Origin: Proteobacteria bacterium 005FR1
GTDB taxonomy: Bacteria; Pseudomonadota; Gammaproteobacteria; Pseudomonadales; Cellvibrionaceae
Direction of reading: 5' to 3'
Assembly (NCBI GenBank): GCA_026192395.1
Contig: WACF01000002.1
Coordinates: forward strand, 519,256 to 583,255
DNA length: 64,000 nucleotides
Position numbers and translations under genes: made by a program. Under the pieces are notes generated by a model. The model saw nothing but the letters and a program-made list of their open reading frames with translations. It did not search any database and was not told the origin of the DNA. Shown here piece by piece: positions 21,281 to 30,156 of this stretch (positions are counted from its first letter, which is position 1; each line of letters opens with the position of its first letter).

Positions 21281-23029
21281 CTACTTTTTATTGCACAACC
21301 AGGCGGACTGGTAAGGCGCGAGCGTGATGCTGTCCTCCAGATTGTATTGCTCCCCACCGAGAAGGTCCTCCCATTCATCGCCACCCACCATGTTCAGCGA
21401 AGACAGTAGCAGCGTATGTTCCTGATTGCTGATGTTGTTGAGACAGAAGATCACCTCATCACGGTCGAGACTCTCCCGCCAGTAGGCAAAAATCTGGTCG
21501 CCGGTGTGCAGCGTGTATTGAGCGGCATTGGGATGGAAAGCGGGATGACCGCCACGGATTCGAATCAGGTGTTTCATGCGGTTCATTACCCGGGCGTGGC
21601 GACTGTTTTCGTCGGCGAGCAGTTCGTTCAGTTCATCCTCATCCCACTGGCGGCGATTGATGGAGCGGTTGTGTCCGGTGGCGGCAACTCGCTGGTAGTC
21701 GTTACCGGTCCCCACCAGGCTGTGGATGTAAATGCCGGGAATGCCTTCGATCGACAGCATGATCGCGTGAGCGCAAATGAAACGCTCCAGTTGCCACTGA
21801 TCCTCGCCCTCATGCGTTCCCTTCAGGGCGTCGAACAGCGAAATGTTGATCTCATAAGGCTTCTTCATCAGCCCTTCCAGCGCGCGCCAGGACACAAGGC
21901 CGCCAAAGCGCTCCATGGTCGTCAGCAGTTTGCCCAGTTCTTCTTCATCCAGCAGACCCTCCGCCGGGCGCAAGCCGATGCCATCATGAGAGGCAATGAA
22001 GTTGAAGTAAGCCGTGCCGTGCTGGGAAGGCGGCATGCTCATCAGCCAGTTTTTGAGGTGACGGCAATTGCCGCTCACCAGGCTATTCACCAGCAGCGGG
22101 GGCAGGGAAAAATTGTAGATGCAGTGCGCTTCGTTGGCATTACCGAAGTAGGACAGGTTCTCCTGATTGGGAATATTGGTCTCCGTAATGATGACCGCCC
22201 GCGGATTGGCATGCTCTATCAGCAGCCGAAGCAAGCGTACGATTTCGTGAGTCTGGTCCATGTTCAGACAATGGTGACCCACTTCCTTCCAGAGAAAAGC
22301 GACTGCATCGAGACGGAAAATGCGAACGCCTTTGTCGAGGTAGAGGCGAGCGATTTTGATGAACTCCCGTAGCACCTGTGGGTTGGTAAAGTCCAGATCC
22401 ACCTGGTCGTGGCTGAAGGTGCACCATACATGGCGGCGCCCATCACGAGTATCCACCGGCTGTAGCAGTTCGCTGGTACGCGGGCGAACCACGCTTCGCA
22501 AATCGTCATCCGGGCTGGCGGTAAAAAAGTAGTCCTTGCCCGGCTCTTTGCCTTCGATGAAATTCACGAACCATTGGTGTTGGGCCGAGCAGTGGTTGAG
22601 CACCAGGTCTGCCATCAGGTCGAAGTCGCGACTGATCGCTTCGACATCATCCCAGTCACCGACGGCGGGATCCACCGCCGTATAGTCCGACACCGCAAAT
22701 CCGTCGTCGCTGGTGTAAGGGAAGAAAGGGAGTAAATGGATGCCGGTCAGCAGCCTGGTAAAATGTCTTTTGAAGAAATCGTGCAGGCTGTGCAGAGGCG
22801 TTTCCCCTTCGCGCAAAATGGTGTGCGCGTAGGTGATGGAAATCACATCCGACTCGTCCCAGAGGTTTTTGTGAGGGCAGGGTGCCTCGACATTTTCATC
22901 CAGGCGCATGGCCTCGAGATATTGATCGCACAGGCTCTCCCGGTCGGCATCGGGATAGATTACCTCGAGATGGCTGAGCAAGCGGTGCCGCAGCATCGCG
23001 TAGGCATTGTGTTCTGCTGCTTCACTCAT
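21281..23029 (-). CDS. GH13 subfamily 18 sugar phosphorylase (probably glucosylglycerate phosphorylase)
   Basis: Retaining phosphorylase of 582 residues related to sucrose phosphorylase. The GH13 barrel carries the nucleophile aspartate in [13 protein letters not shown], the acid/base glutamate in VIITETNIP and the transition-state aspartate in [12 protein letters not shown]. Sequence alone cannot separate sucrose, glucosylglycerate and related activities. The three upstream genes make glucosylglycerate and phosphorylate glycerate, so I infer that this enzyme splits glucosylglycerate with phosphate to glucose 1-phosphate and glycerate. It is 40 bp downstream of the synthase gene in the same operon. 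Confidence 0.85.
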   Translation of the reverse strand: MSEAAEHNAYAMLRHRLLSHLEVIYPDADRESLCDQYLEAMRLDENVEAPCPHKNLWDESDVISITYAHTILREGETPLHSLHDFFKRHFTRLLTGIHLLPFFPYTSDDGFAVSDYTAVDPAVGDWDDVEAISRDFDLMADLVLNHCSAQHQWFVNFIEGKEPGKDYFFTASPDDDLRSVVRPRTSELLQPVDTRDGRRHVWCTFSHDQVDLDFTNPQVLREFIKIARLYLDKGVRIFRLDAVAFLWKEVGHHCLNMDQTHEIVRLLRLLIEHANPRAVIITETNIPNQENLSYFGNANEAHCIYNFSLPPLLVNSLVSGNCRHLKNWLMSMPPSQHGTAYFNFIASHDGIGLRPAEGLLDEEELGKLLTTMERFGGLVSWRALEGLMKKPYEINISLFDALKGTHEGEDQWQLERFICAHAIMLSIEGIPGIYIHSLVGTGNDYQRVAATGHNRSINRRQWDEDELNELLADENSRHARVMNRMKHLIRIRGGHPAFHPNAAQYTLHTGDQIFAYWRESLDRDEVIFCLNNISNQEHTLLLSSLNMVGGDEWEDLLGGEQYNLEDSITLAPYQSAWLCNKK

Positions 23030-23069
23030 GACAGATCACTGACTCCTTTCACTGGCTACTTGATTTCAT

Positions 23070-24341
23070 TCAGGACTGAAATTCCGCCATGTCCTCCTCG
23101 ACAGCGCGGTAGAGCTGAGAAAAAATGTCCGGGATAGCGCTGCCTACCCGGTTCCAGCTGGGAATGAAGGGCGTTTCCATGGGGTTTTCCAGAAAGGTCT
23201 GGCCCGCCTTCATGATGTTCCTCGCAAACAATTCCACTGCCTGTTCTTCTCGGTGGATGTCCAGTTCGAGGCCGTTGATCAGGGCATCGTTGCGATAGGT
23301 CTCCACGAGATCCAGCGCGATGCGGAAGTAGGTGGCTTTCACCGTGCGGAAGGTCTCATTGTTGAACACGATGCCCTGGGTGGCCAGCTTTCGGAACAGT
23401 GCCTTGGCGATGTCGATGGACATTTTCGACAGGCCACCCTGATCGTCGCTCATCGAGAGATCCTGATGCTTGTGATCGTAGTTGTGGGCAATATCCACCT
23501 GACATAAGCGGTTCAGCGCATAGTTTCGGTGCATCTCCGAAAGTACGCCAATCTCCAGCCCCCAATCGCTGGGAATGCGCAGGTCGGATATGGCGTCGCG
23601 CCGGAATGAGAACTCGCCGGCCAGCGAATAGCGAAAGCTGTCCATGTACTCCAGATAATCGGTATGGCCGAACACTTTCTTCAGCGCCCGCAACAAGGGG
23701 GTGACCAGTAAGCGACAGACTCGCCCGTGAATGCGGCCGTTGGCCACCCGGGAGTAATAGCCCTTGCAGAACTCGTAATTGAACTGCGGATTGGCTACCG
23801 GATAGATCAGCCGTGCGAGCAGTTGACGCTCGTAGGTGACGATGTCGCAGTCATGCAAGGCGATCGATTCCGACTTGCCGGAAGAGAGGATGTAGCCGAG
23901 GCAATACCAGACGTTGCGACCCTTGCCAGCCTCCCGCGGGGCGAGCCCAATGCTTTGCAACTGCTCATCGATGGCACGCAGACGGGGACCGTCATTCCAA
24001 AGTACGCGTGGTTTTTGTGGCAACTGTTTCAGGTAGCTGAGCGCATGGCGGTATTGGCTTTCATCCGCCCGATCAAGCCCGATAACGATTTCGGAGAGGT
24101 AGGGAACATCGACCAGCTGCCGGACAATCTTCGGAAAGGCTTCGCCCTCCAGCTCCGAATAGAGCGCCGGTAGCAGCAGAGACATGGGCCGCTTCTCGGA
24201 GAAGTCCATCAGTTCCCGTTCGAGGTCCTGCAACTCCCGGAATGAGAGATTGTGCAGCGTGGTGATGTTGCCGTTTTGGAAAAAGTCGGTCACAAATGTC
24301 TCTCCGCTGACTTGTTGTGTAGTGACATCGTTGATGTTCAC
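23070..24341 (-). CDS. gpgS: Glucosyl-3-phosphoglycerate synthase (GT81)
   Basis: Transfers glucose from an NDP-glucose to 3-phosphoglycerate, the first step of glucosylglycerate synthesis. The 423 residues show the GT-A fold of family GT81: a start of the nucleotide fold at MSLLLPALYSELEGEAFPKI, VGLDRADESQY, a conserved AGKGRNVWYCLGYI loop and a metal-binding ALHDCDIVTY motif. The acceptor-side motif DWGLEIGVLSEMHRNY is also present. The gene starts 12 bp after the phosphatase stop. Mannosyl-3-phosphoglycerate synthase belongs to a different family (GT78), so glucosyl transfer is favoured. Confidence 0.88.
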   Translation of the reverse strand: MNINDVTTQQVSGETFVTDFFQNGNITTLHNLSFRELQDLERELMDFSEKRPMSLLLPALYSELEGEAFPKIVRQLVDVPYLSEIVIGLDRADESQYRHALSYLKQLPQKPRVLWNDGPRLRAIDEQLQSIGLAPREAGKGRNVWYCLGYILSSGKSESIALHDCDIVTYERQLLARLIYPVANPQFNYEFCKGYYSRVANGRIHGRVCRLLVTPLLRALKKVFGHTDYLEYMDSFRYSLAGEFSFRRDAISDLRIPSDWGLEIGVLSEMHRNYALNRLCQVDIAHNYDHKHQDLSMSDDQGGLSKMSIDIAKALFRKLATQGIVFNNETFRTVKATYFRIALDLVETYRNDALINGLELDIHREEQAVELFARNIMKAGQTFLENPMETPFIPSWNRVGSAIPDIFSQLYRAVEEDMAEFQS

Positions 24342-24353
24342 GGGCAGACGGCT

Positions 24354-25208
24354 CTATTGCGCGAGCAAAAAGTCCACCACTTCCGCCCAGCCCTCGGGGC
24401 CGTACGCACCGGTGTATACGGCCTTGGTACCGGCGGGCAGCTTCGGGAAATCATGTGCGGGCGAACGCACCACGATCGCGAGATTCGCAACCGCCAGCAT
24501 GTCCACATCGTTGGGTCCGTCCCCGGCGGCGACAACCGAAAAAGCCTGTGCCAGCTGCGCTGTGTATTCGCTGGCGAGCCGCAAGGTCGCCCGGCCTTTA
24601 TCGCATTGACCAAGCAGGTGGATGAACCGCCCGCCCTGAATCGTCGTGAAGCCCGCGGCTTCGGCCGCCCGGCGAAACAGCTCTTTCTGCGTGTCAGTGC
24701 CTCGCCACTGAATGGCTTCCGAAAATTCCCGTCGCGCGGCCCGGGCTGCCTGCTCAGCGCCTAGGTTGGTGGCATGAGCAATCTCGTCGGTGGACATTTC
24801 CGCAAAGCTGGCAAAATCGACCTTCAGGTCCCTCCTGATGTCGTTCAACCAGTGGTGAATGGTGGCGACCGGCTGGCCCAGCAAACAACAATCGTAGTTT
24901 TGATGTCTCGTTGCATCCCCGACTGTTCCGGGAAAGTAGTTGCGGGGAATATAAATGGCCGAACCATTTTCGACGATGAACGGGTGTCGGTTGCCTAGCT
25001 CCTCGCGCACTGCACTCACTTCCGCAAAGGTCTTGCTGGTGTTGAAAATAACCGGAACCTCGCGCCGCTCCAACTCTGCGAGTGTCTTGTCCACCGGCGC
25101 GTGGGAATAGCTGTGATGGTCCAGCAGCGTGCCATCCAGGTCCGTGAAAATGAGCCAGTGCTGTCCGAGGCGGCGGGCGGCTTCCCGCAAAATGTCGGAG
25201 TCAGTCAT
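24354..25208 (-). CDS. HAD-IIB phosphatase (glucosyl/mannosyl-3-phosphoglycerate phosphatase)
   Basis: Removes the phosphate from glucosyl-3-phosphoglycerate to give glucosylglycerate. The 284 residues are of the MpgP family: motif I FTDLDGTLLDH with the nucleophile aspartate, motif II in VIFNTSKTF, a lysine in the QCDKGRATL region and motif IV GDGPNDVDMLAVA. ATG 25208 overlaps the glycerate kinase stop by 8 bp, indicating coupled translation. A longer frame upstream runs through the kinase gene in another phase and is rejected. Substrate choice (glucosyl rather than mannosyl) comes from the adjacent GT81 gene. Confidence 0.87.
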   Translation of the reverse strand: MTDSDILREAARRLGQHWLIFTDLDGTLLDHHSYSHAPVDKTLAELERREVPVIFNTSKTFAEVSAVREELGNRHPFIVENGSAIYIPRNYFPGTVGDATRHQNYDCCLLGQPVATIHHWLNDIRRDLKVDFASFAEMSTDEIAHATNLGAEQAARAARREFSEAIQWRGTDTQKELFRRAAEAAGFTTIQGGRFIHLLGQCDKGRATLRLASEYTAQLAQAFSVVAAGDGPNDVDMLAVANLAIVVRSPAHDFPKLPAGTKAVYTGAYGPEGWAEVVDFLLAQ

Positions 25209-26094
25209 GAGTGTTGTTCTCGCAACATCCAGTAATCTCCTGCCGAGCGTTGAGCTCGTAGACCAGGTCCGCTTTGGCCGGCAGTGTGCTGAGGCAATGC
25301 CGTGTGATGCGCTCGAAGTGCTCGACAAAGCGCCTGAGTTGCTCCTCCGACATCACTCTGTCGCCCGGGCGGCGCTCAATCTTGCTCTCCTGCTGCAGTC
25401 GCCACTGGTAAACACATTGGAAGCCCGGCGCTTTCAGCATGATCAGTTCATCGATCAGTGCAAACAGCCGCGGATAGTCCGACGCGAGACATTCATTCAC
25501 ATAGCGCCGCCAGGTTCCTTGCGGATCTTCTTCCGCCTCCAGCCGATTGATGGGTGCGTTCAGGCGCTCGGTGTCTTCGCTTTCGGCGGCCAGACACCAG
25601 CCTTCGAGGATCACCGCGTCCACTGGAGCGGCAACCCGGTCCCAGCGGGACTCCGGCTCGCGATCGTCCTGACGCTTATCAAAGCGAGGGATTCTGACCT
25701 CACCTTCGCGGCTGAGCAGGTCCTGAATGGTTCTGGTAGCCAGCTCTACGTCATGAGTGCCGGGTACTCCGCGAGTAGCCAGCAAGGGATGCACCCGGCT
25801 GGCTAGCCGCTCGCGCTCGGCTCGGGTGAGATAAAAGTCGTCGAGGGAGAGGGAGGCCACCTTTAATTGAGACATCTCCGTGAAAAGCAACTCCAGCAAA
25901 CTGGCGAGTGTGGACTTTCCACTGCCCTGAGTGCCGACGATGCCGACCACTCGTAACTCCCCCGCGGAGATCCGCTTCGCTGTCGCATCCGCCAGTGGGA
26001 GGAACCAGTGCCGGACGGTCTGTATGTAGCTGTCGGGTAGCCTGTGGTCGGCGATGAAAGCCTTCAGCCGTTCATCATCTATCTGCCTATGCAT
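25201..26094 (-). CDS. D-glycerate kinase, plant GLYK-like
   Basis: P-loop kinase of 297 residues that phosphorylates glycerate, most likely to 3-phosphoglycerate. Walker A is GIVGTQGSGKST at about residues 51-62. SLSLDDFYLTRAERERLA (Walker B-like) and the long KIPRFDK-like segment IPRFDKRQDDREP are typical of GLYK and of the uridine kinase superfamily. The start at ATG 26094 avoids a TTG extension. This is the first gene of the glucosylglycerate operon and would recycle the glycerate released by the GH13 phosphorylase. Confidence 0.85.
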   Translation of the reverse strand: MHRQIDDERLKAFIADHRLPDSYIQTVRHWFLPLADATAKRISAGELRVVGIVGTQGSGKSTLASLLELLFTEMSQLKVASLSLDDFYLTRAERERLASRVHPLLATRGVPGTHDVELATRTIQDLLSREGEVRIPRFDKRQDDREPESRWDRVAAPVDAVILEGWCLAAESEDTERLNAPINRLEAEEDPQGTWRRYVNECLASDYPRLFALIDELIMLKAPGFQCVYQWRLQQESKIERRPGDRVMSEEQLRRFVEHFERITRHCLSTLPAKADLVYELNARQEITGCCENNTHD

Positions 26095-26307
26095 CAAAAC
26101 GGTGCACCTTAATGCCAAAACCTCAAATAATTCATGGTGAATGCATCGTCGTTGACCATAAATGCGCGTCAGAAGTCAGTCAATCGGAACCGGGTGCAAG
26201 GAGAGTGCCGGGGTGGGGCACGCATCGCGTGCGGCATTGGCGCGAGGGTGGTCGCTTGCGACACAGGAAAGCTACAATTGGTGCCGTTTCAACGAGGTCT
26301 CTACCGG

Positions 26308-26856
26308 ATGTGGCGCAATTCCCAGCACAGCTATGGGCTGATTCAGATTCTGCTTCACTGGACTACCGCGATCCTGGTCACAGGAATGTTCGCGCTGGGG
26401 ATCTATATGGTGGATCTGGGCTACTATGATCCCTGGTATCACCGCGCGCCGGCTCTGCACAAAAGCGTCGGTCTGCTGGTTATTGGTCTGTTCCTTTTCC
26501 GCCTTGTCTGGCGATTCGGCGACCCCCAGCCGGAGCCGCTCGGGGTAAATCCCTGGTCGCGCAAAGCCGCCGGAGGAATGCATCTGCTGCTTTACCTGGG
26601 GCTTTTTGCTCTGCTCGCATCGGGTTACCTCATCGCATCGGCGGACGGTCGGTCGATACCGGTGTTCGATGTCTTCTCCGTGCCGGCTCTCACTCTGCCG
26701 GTGGAAAACCAGGAAGAACTCGCTGGCGACGTGCATGAAGTGACCGCATGGTCCCTGATGGTTTTGGCCGTCCTGCACGGGGCGGCTGCACTTAAGCACC
26801 GCTTTATCGATAAAGACGCAAGCCTCGCACGCATGCTCTGGCCGCGTCGCGATTAA
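26308..26856 (+). CDS. Cytochrome b561
   Basis: Di-haem b inner-membrane protein of 182 residues that moves electrons from quinol. Four hydrophobic helices carry the likely haem histidines in ILLHWTTAILV, HKSVGLLVIG, GGMHLLLYLG and LAVLHGAAALKH. ATG 26308 gives the usual N-terminal layout, while the in-frame extension to 26134 crosses the divergent promoter region. The YceI gene follows after 25 bp; cytochrome b561 with YceI is a common gammaproteobacterial pair. Confidence 0.9.
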   Translation: MWRNSQHSYGLIQILLHWTTAILVTGMFALGIYMVDLGYYDPWYHRAPALHKSVGLLVIGLFLFRLVWRFGDPQPEPLGVNPWSRKAAGGMHLLLYLGLFALLASGYLIASADGRSIPVFDVFSVPALTLPVENQEELAGDVHEVTAWSLMVLAVLHGAAALKHRFIDKDASLARMLWPRRD

Positions 26857-26881
26857 GAACATCGCAAGATCTGGAGGATCC

Positions 26882-27457
26882 ATGAAAAAAAGTCTGTTGA
26901 GCATTCTGGCTGTTTGCGCACTGAGCGCCGGCCTGCCTGCCGTTGCAGCGGACTATGTCGTCGACACTGAGGGAGCACACGCCTCGGTGAACTTCAAGAT
27001 TCCCCACCTGGGCTACAGCTTTCTGTTGGGCCGCTTTGATGATTTCTCCGGGACATTCAGCTTCGATCCGGAGAACCCGAAGGCTGCGGCGGTGAACGTG
27101 GTCATCGACACTGCAAGCATCAACAGCAATCATGCCGAGCGTGACCGACACCTGCGCTCTGATGATTTTCTCGCGGTGGACAAGCACCCGCAGGCGCGCT
27201 TCGTGAGCACCAAGTTTGAAACCGCGAACGGCGAGTCAGGTCAGCTGCACGGCCAGCTCACACTGCGCGGCATCACCCGTGACATTATCATCAACGTTGA
27301 GAAAGTGGGCGAGGGCAAGGATCCCTGGGGCGGTTACCGCATGGGCTTCGCGGGAAATACCAGCCTGAAACTGGCTGATTTCGGCATCACAACTGATCTC
27401 GGGCCTGCCTCACGCGAAGTGGAGCTGATGCTTCACATCGAAGGAGTACGTCAGTAG
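26882..27457 (+). CDS. YceI-family periplasmic protein
   Basis: Periplasmic lipocalin-like beta-barrel, 191 residues, thought to bind polyisoprenoid quinone-like molecules. A signal peptide covers residues 1-23 (KKSLLSILAVCALSAGLPAVAA, cleavage before DYVVD). The core motifs HASVNFKIPHLGYSFLLGRF and GQLTLRGITRDI are typical. Start ATG 26882 follows GGAGG. Cotranscribed with cytochrome b561, which suggests a role in quinone handling or redox balance, though the family's exact function is not settled. Confidence 0.92.
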   Translation: MKKSLLSILAVCALSAGLPAVAADYVVDTEGAHASVNFKIPHLGYSFLLGRFDDFSGTFSFDPENPKAAAVNVVIDTASINSNHAERDRHLRSDDFLAVDKHPQARFVSTKFETANGESGQLHGQLTLRGITRDIIINVEKVGEGKDPWGGYRMGFAGNTSLKLADFGITTDLGPASREVELMLHIEGVRQ

Positions 27458-27690
27458 CTGGCCCTTGCAGAAGAAAATGAAAAGATCAGTAAAGGACCTT
27501 GCGGGCTTTTGCCGGTAGCGGATACTCAGGCGGCCCTGCGCGAGCATTTGGCGCTTGTTGAAGCAAGTGCTATTCTCGCCGTGCAGCAGCCTTTTCTTCC
27601 TCGCTTGTCCTCGCGCCATCGGCGCAGTTCAGTTTGAAGTCAGGCCCCCATAAAAACCCAAATTTCTGATCCAGTAAATGGAGATTACCC

Positions 27691-28020
27691 ATGAAGCGTA
27701 TGTTGAAAGCCTTTTGCCTGGTTGCCGTAGCGGCACTGTTCGTCGCCTGCAGCAGCGGCCCCAGCCTGCAGGAACAGTTGATGACAGGTCAGTGGGAAGG
27801 TGAAATGCAAGGCTTTCCCCTGACTCTTGAATACACCGAAACTGACATCAACGTGGTCGGCATGGGTATGAGCCTGCCTTATCAGCTCGAAGGCGACCAA
27901 ATGTCCTTCGAGGTTCCGGGCCAGGGTACCATGGTGGTGACGGTTGCCATCGAAGGCGACACTCTGACTCAGACCGATGTTGCGAGCGGCACCACCAGCA
28001 CGCTGAAGCGCAAGATGTAA
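27691..28020 (+). CDS. Small predicted lipoprotein
   Basis: Lipoprotein of 109 residues. The signal peptide ends in a lipobox (LFVAC, modified cysteine at about residue 20), and the mature part is small and beta-rich (GQWEGEMQGFPLTLEYTETD). I do not recognise a named domain; the fold could resemble small periplasmic lipid- or ligand-binding domains. ATG 27691 has a GGAGAT ribosome site. It stands alone, followed by a terminator hairpin. Confidence 0.75.
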   Translation: MKRMLKAFCLVAVAALFVACSSGPSLQEQLMTGQWEGEMQGFPLTLEYTETDINVVGMGMSLPYQLEGDQMSFEVPGQGTMVVTVAIEGDTLTQTDVASGTTSTLKRKM

Positions 28021-28046
28021 CAAGTCCGTCAGTCAGACGAACGCCG

Positions 28047-28080
28047 ACAACGGCAGGACCCTCGCGGGTTCTGCCGTTGT
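28047..28080. terminator. Hairpin terminator after the small lipoprotein
   Basis: A 15-bp stem (28047-28061 with 28066-28080, one G-T pair) with a 4-base loop follows the stop by 26 bp. The T-run downstream is weak (CATTTAT), so efficiency is uncertain. Confidence 0.6.
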
Positions 28081-28195
28081 CATTTATGGGGTAGGTAATT
28101 ACCCGGTTCAAACATTCTGCCCCCAAACCTAGGGCCGCCTGTCCTTGTGACCGGTCGTGTTAGAATGCCCGCTTTTCATTTGCGACGCCGTTGCC

Positions 28196-28834
28196 ATGAA
28201 TATCGACCAACTCCGACGTGAATACCGCCGCGAAGGGCTCAGCGAAGAAGATCTTGAGCCCAATCCGATCAAGCAGTTTTCGAAATGGTTGCAGCAGGCA
28301 ATCGATGCCGGTCTGGATGATCCCACCGCGATGACGGTGGCCACCGTCTCCGAATCCGGCCAGCCCTCTCAGCGGATCGTGCTGCTGAAGCAGGTTGATG
28401 AACGCGGCTTCGTCTTCTACACCAACTACGAAAGCCGCAAGGCCCGCGAAATCGGCCATTCGCCGAAAGTGAGCCTGCATTTCCCCTGGCACGGCATCGA
28501 TCGCCAGGTGAAGGTCTGCGGTACTGCAGAAAAAGTCTCCACTACGGAATCCCTCAAGTACTTCCTTTCCCGACCGCGGGAAAGTCAGATTGCTGCCTCC
28601 GTTTCTGCGCAAAGCCGACCCATTTCGTCCCGGCAGCTGTTGATGCAGCAGTTCAATGCGATGAAAGAGAAGTTTGCCAATCGAGAGCTGCCATTGCCGG
28701 ACTTCTGGGGCGGTTACCGAGTGGTTCCTCGTGAAATCGAGTTCTGGCAAGGGCGGGAAAGCCGTTTGCACGACCGATTCGTGTACCGGCTTCAAGCTGA
28801 CGGCGAGTGGACCAAACAGCGACTCGCGCCCTGA
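28196..28834 (+). CDS. pdxH: Pyridoxine/pyridoxamine 5'-phosphate oxidase
   Basis: FMN enzyme that oxidises PNP or PMP to pyridoxal 5'-phosphate, the last step of PLP synthesis and salvage. The 212 residues match the family. FMN-binding motifs are [20 protein letters not shown] and [15 protein letters not shown]; the C-terminal substrate motif is [17 protein letters not shown] 28196 is the family start ([15 protein letters not shown]). The quinone oxidoreductase gene follows after 31 bp. Confidence 0.95.
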   Translation: MNIDQLRREYRREGLSEEDLEPNPIKQFSKWLQQAIDAGLDDPTAMTVATVSESGQPSQRIVLLKQVDERGFVFYTNYESRKAREIGHSPKVSLHFPWHGIDRQVKVCGTAEKVSTTESLKYFLSRPRESQIAASVSAQSRPISSRQLLMQQFNAMKEKFANRELPLPDFWGGYRVVPREIEFWQGRESRLHDRFVYRLQADGEWTKQRLAP

Positions 28835-28865
28835 ACATCAAACCCATCGAACAGCAGGAGATAAC

Positions 28866-29846
28866 ATGCGCTACGTAGCACTGGAGTCTCACGGTCCGGC
28901 CGAGGCAATGACCATTGCCGAGGGCGACAGGCCGCAACTCAAATCCGGCGAAGTGCTCATCAAGGTTGCCGCCGCCGGCATCAACCGACCCGACGTGTTG
29001 CAGCGGCAGGGCGCCTATCCGCCGCCACCGGATGCTTCGCCGATTCTCGGGCTGGAAGTGGCCGGTGAAGTGGTGGAAACCGCAGAGGGTATCGATCGCG
29101 GTATGCAGGGTACGCAAGTCTGCGCCCTGGTAAACGGCGGCGGCTACGCCGAGTACGTAGCAGTTCCCGCCGTGCAGTGCCTGCCGGTGCCGAAGGGGCT
29201 TTCTCTGGCGGAAGCGGCCGCTCTTCCGGAAACGTTTTTCACCGTTTGGACGAATGTATTCGACCGCGCAAAACTGCAGAGCGGCGAAACCTTCCTGGTG
29301 CACGGTGGTTCAAGCGGCATCGGTAGCACCGCAATTCAGTTGGCCAAGGCCTTTGGTGCGAGGGTGTTTACCACGGCGGGCAGCGAAGAAAAATGCCAGT
29401 TTTGCCGGGATTTGGGCGCGGACCTCGCCATTAACTATCGAGATACCGACTTCGTCGCCGCCATACAGGAAGCCACGGGATCAAAAGGCGTCGACGTGAT
29501 TTTGGATATGGTGGGTGGTGACTACATCCAGCGCAACATCCAGGCAGCCGCGGTGGAAGGTCGAATCGTCAGCATCGCTTTCCTCGGTGGTCCACAAGCG
29601 ACAGTCAACTTTGCGCCGATGATGTTGAAGCGCCTCACCCTGACCGGCTCAACGCTGCGACCGCGGACTACCGAGGTGAAAGGGGCAATCGCCAAAAACC
29701 TGCAGGAAAAAGTCTGGCCGCTGATCGAGTCTGGAAAAATCAAGCCACAGATCGCGGCGGAGTTTTCTTTTGACGAGGTCGTGAAGGCTCACAAGCTGAT
29801 GGAGTCCAGCAAGCACATGGGAAAGATTGTGCTGACGCTGGCGTGA
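28866..29846 (+). CDS. Zinc-independent NAD(P)H:quinone oxidoreductase (MDR family)
   Basis: Medium-chain dehydrogenase/reductase of 326 residues, PIG3/TP53I3-like. It has the N-terminal GroES-like fold (VAAAGINRPDVLQRQGAYPPPP), then a Rossmann domain with VHGGSSGIGSTAIQLAKAFGA for NADPH. The zinc-binding cysteines of alcohol dehydrogenases are absent. ATG 28866 has a strong ribosome site (CAGGAG). Probably cotranscribed with pdxH. The natural substrate is unknown; quinones or reactive aldehydes are typical of relatives. Confidence 0.88.
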   Translation: MRYVALESHGPAEAMTIAEGDRPQLKSGEVLIKVAAAGINRPDVLQRQGAYPPPPDASPILGLEVAGEVVETAEGIDRGMQGTQVCALVNGGGYAEYVAVPAVQCLPVPKGLSLAEAAALPETFFTVWTNVFDRAKLQSGETFLVHGGSSGIGSTAIQLAKAFGARVFTTAGSEEKCQFCRDLGADLAINYRDTDFVAAIQEATGSKGVDVILDMVGGDYIQRNIQAAAVEGRIVSIAFLGGPQATVNFAPMMLKRLTLTGSTLRPRTTEVKGAIAKNLQEKVWPLIESGKIKPQIAAEFSFDEVVKAHKLMESSKHMGKIVLTLA

Positions 29847-30000
29847 TCCGTCCCGCTGCGTCCCTGCAGCTAAGTCACTGCGAAACAGCACCCGCCCACC
29901 CCAGCAAAGCTGAATCGTGCAAAGGCGAGTACATGGGGTATTAGACAGTTTTTAGTCCCAGGTGGCGTGAAATCGTGGGCTCCGCATCGGCACAGAGCGA

Positions 30001-30120
30001 GTTTGGCGTAGGGGGTGCACATTTCGAAACCCTCGCCGCAGGACGCGGCGCGGGAGCTACAGGGATTGTATGCACGCGTTTTCGAAATGTGCACCCCCTG
30101 CGGTAAACGGATTAAGAACT
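30001..30120 (+). repeat. Long palindromic dispersed repeat, copy C
   Basis: Begins GTTTGGCGTAGGGGGTGCAC and ends with GTGCACCCCCTGCGGTAAAC followed by GGATTAAGAACT. GTGCACATTTCGAAA at the left pairs with TTTCGAAATGTGCAC at the right, giving a stem of roughly 20 bp. The core ACAGGGATTGTATGCACGCG matches copies A and B at 15.1-15.5 kb. It sits between the quinone oxidoreductase and the CoA-transferase genes; the remaining bases of the 310-bp gap hold nothing I recognise. Confidence 0.8.
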
Positions 30121-30156
30121 CCAACGACTGAACAATTACTGAAGAAGAACGAAACA

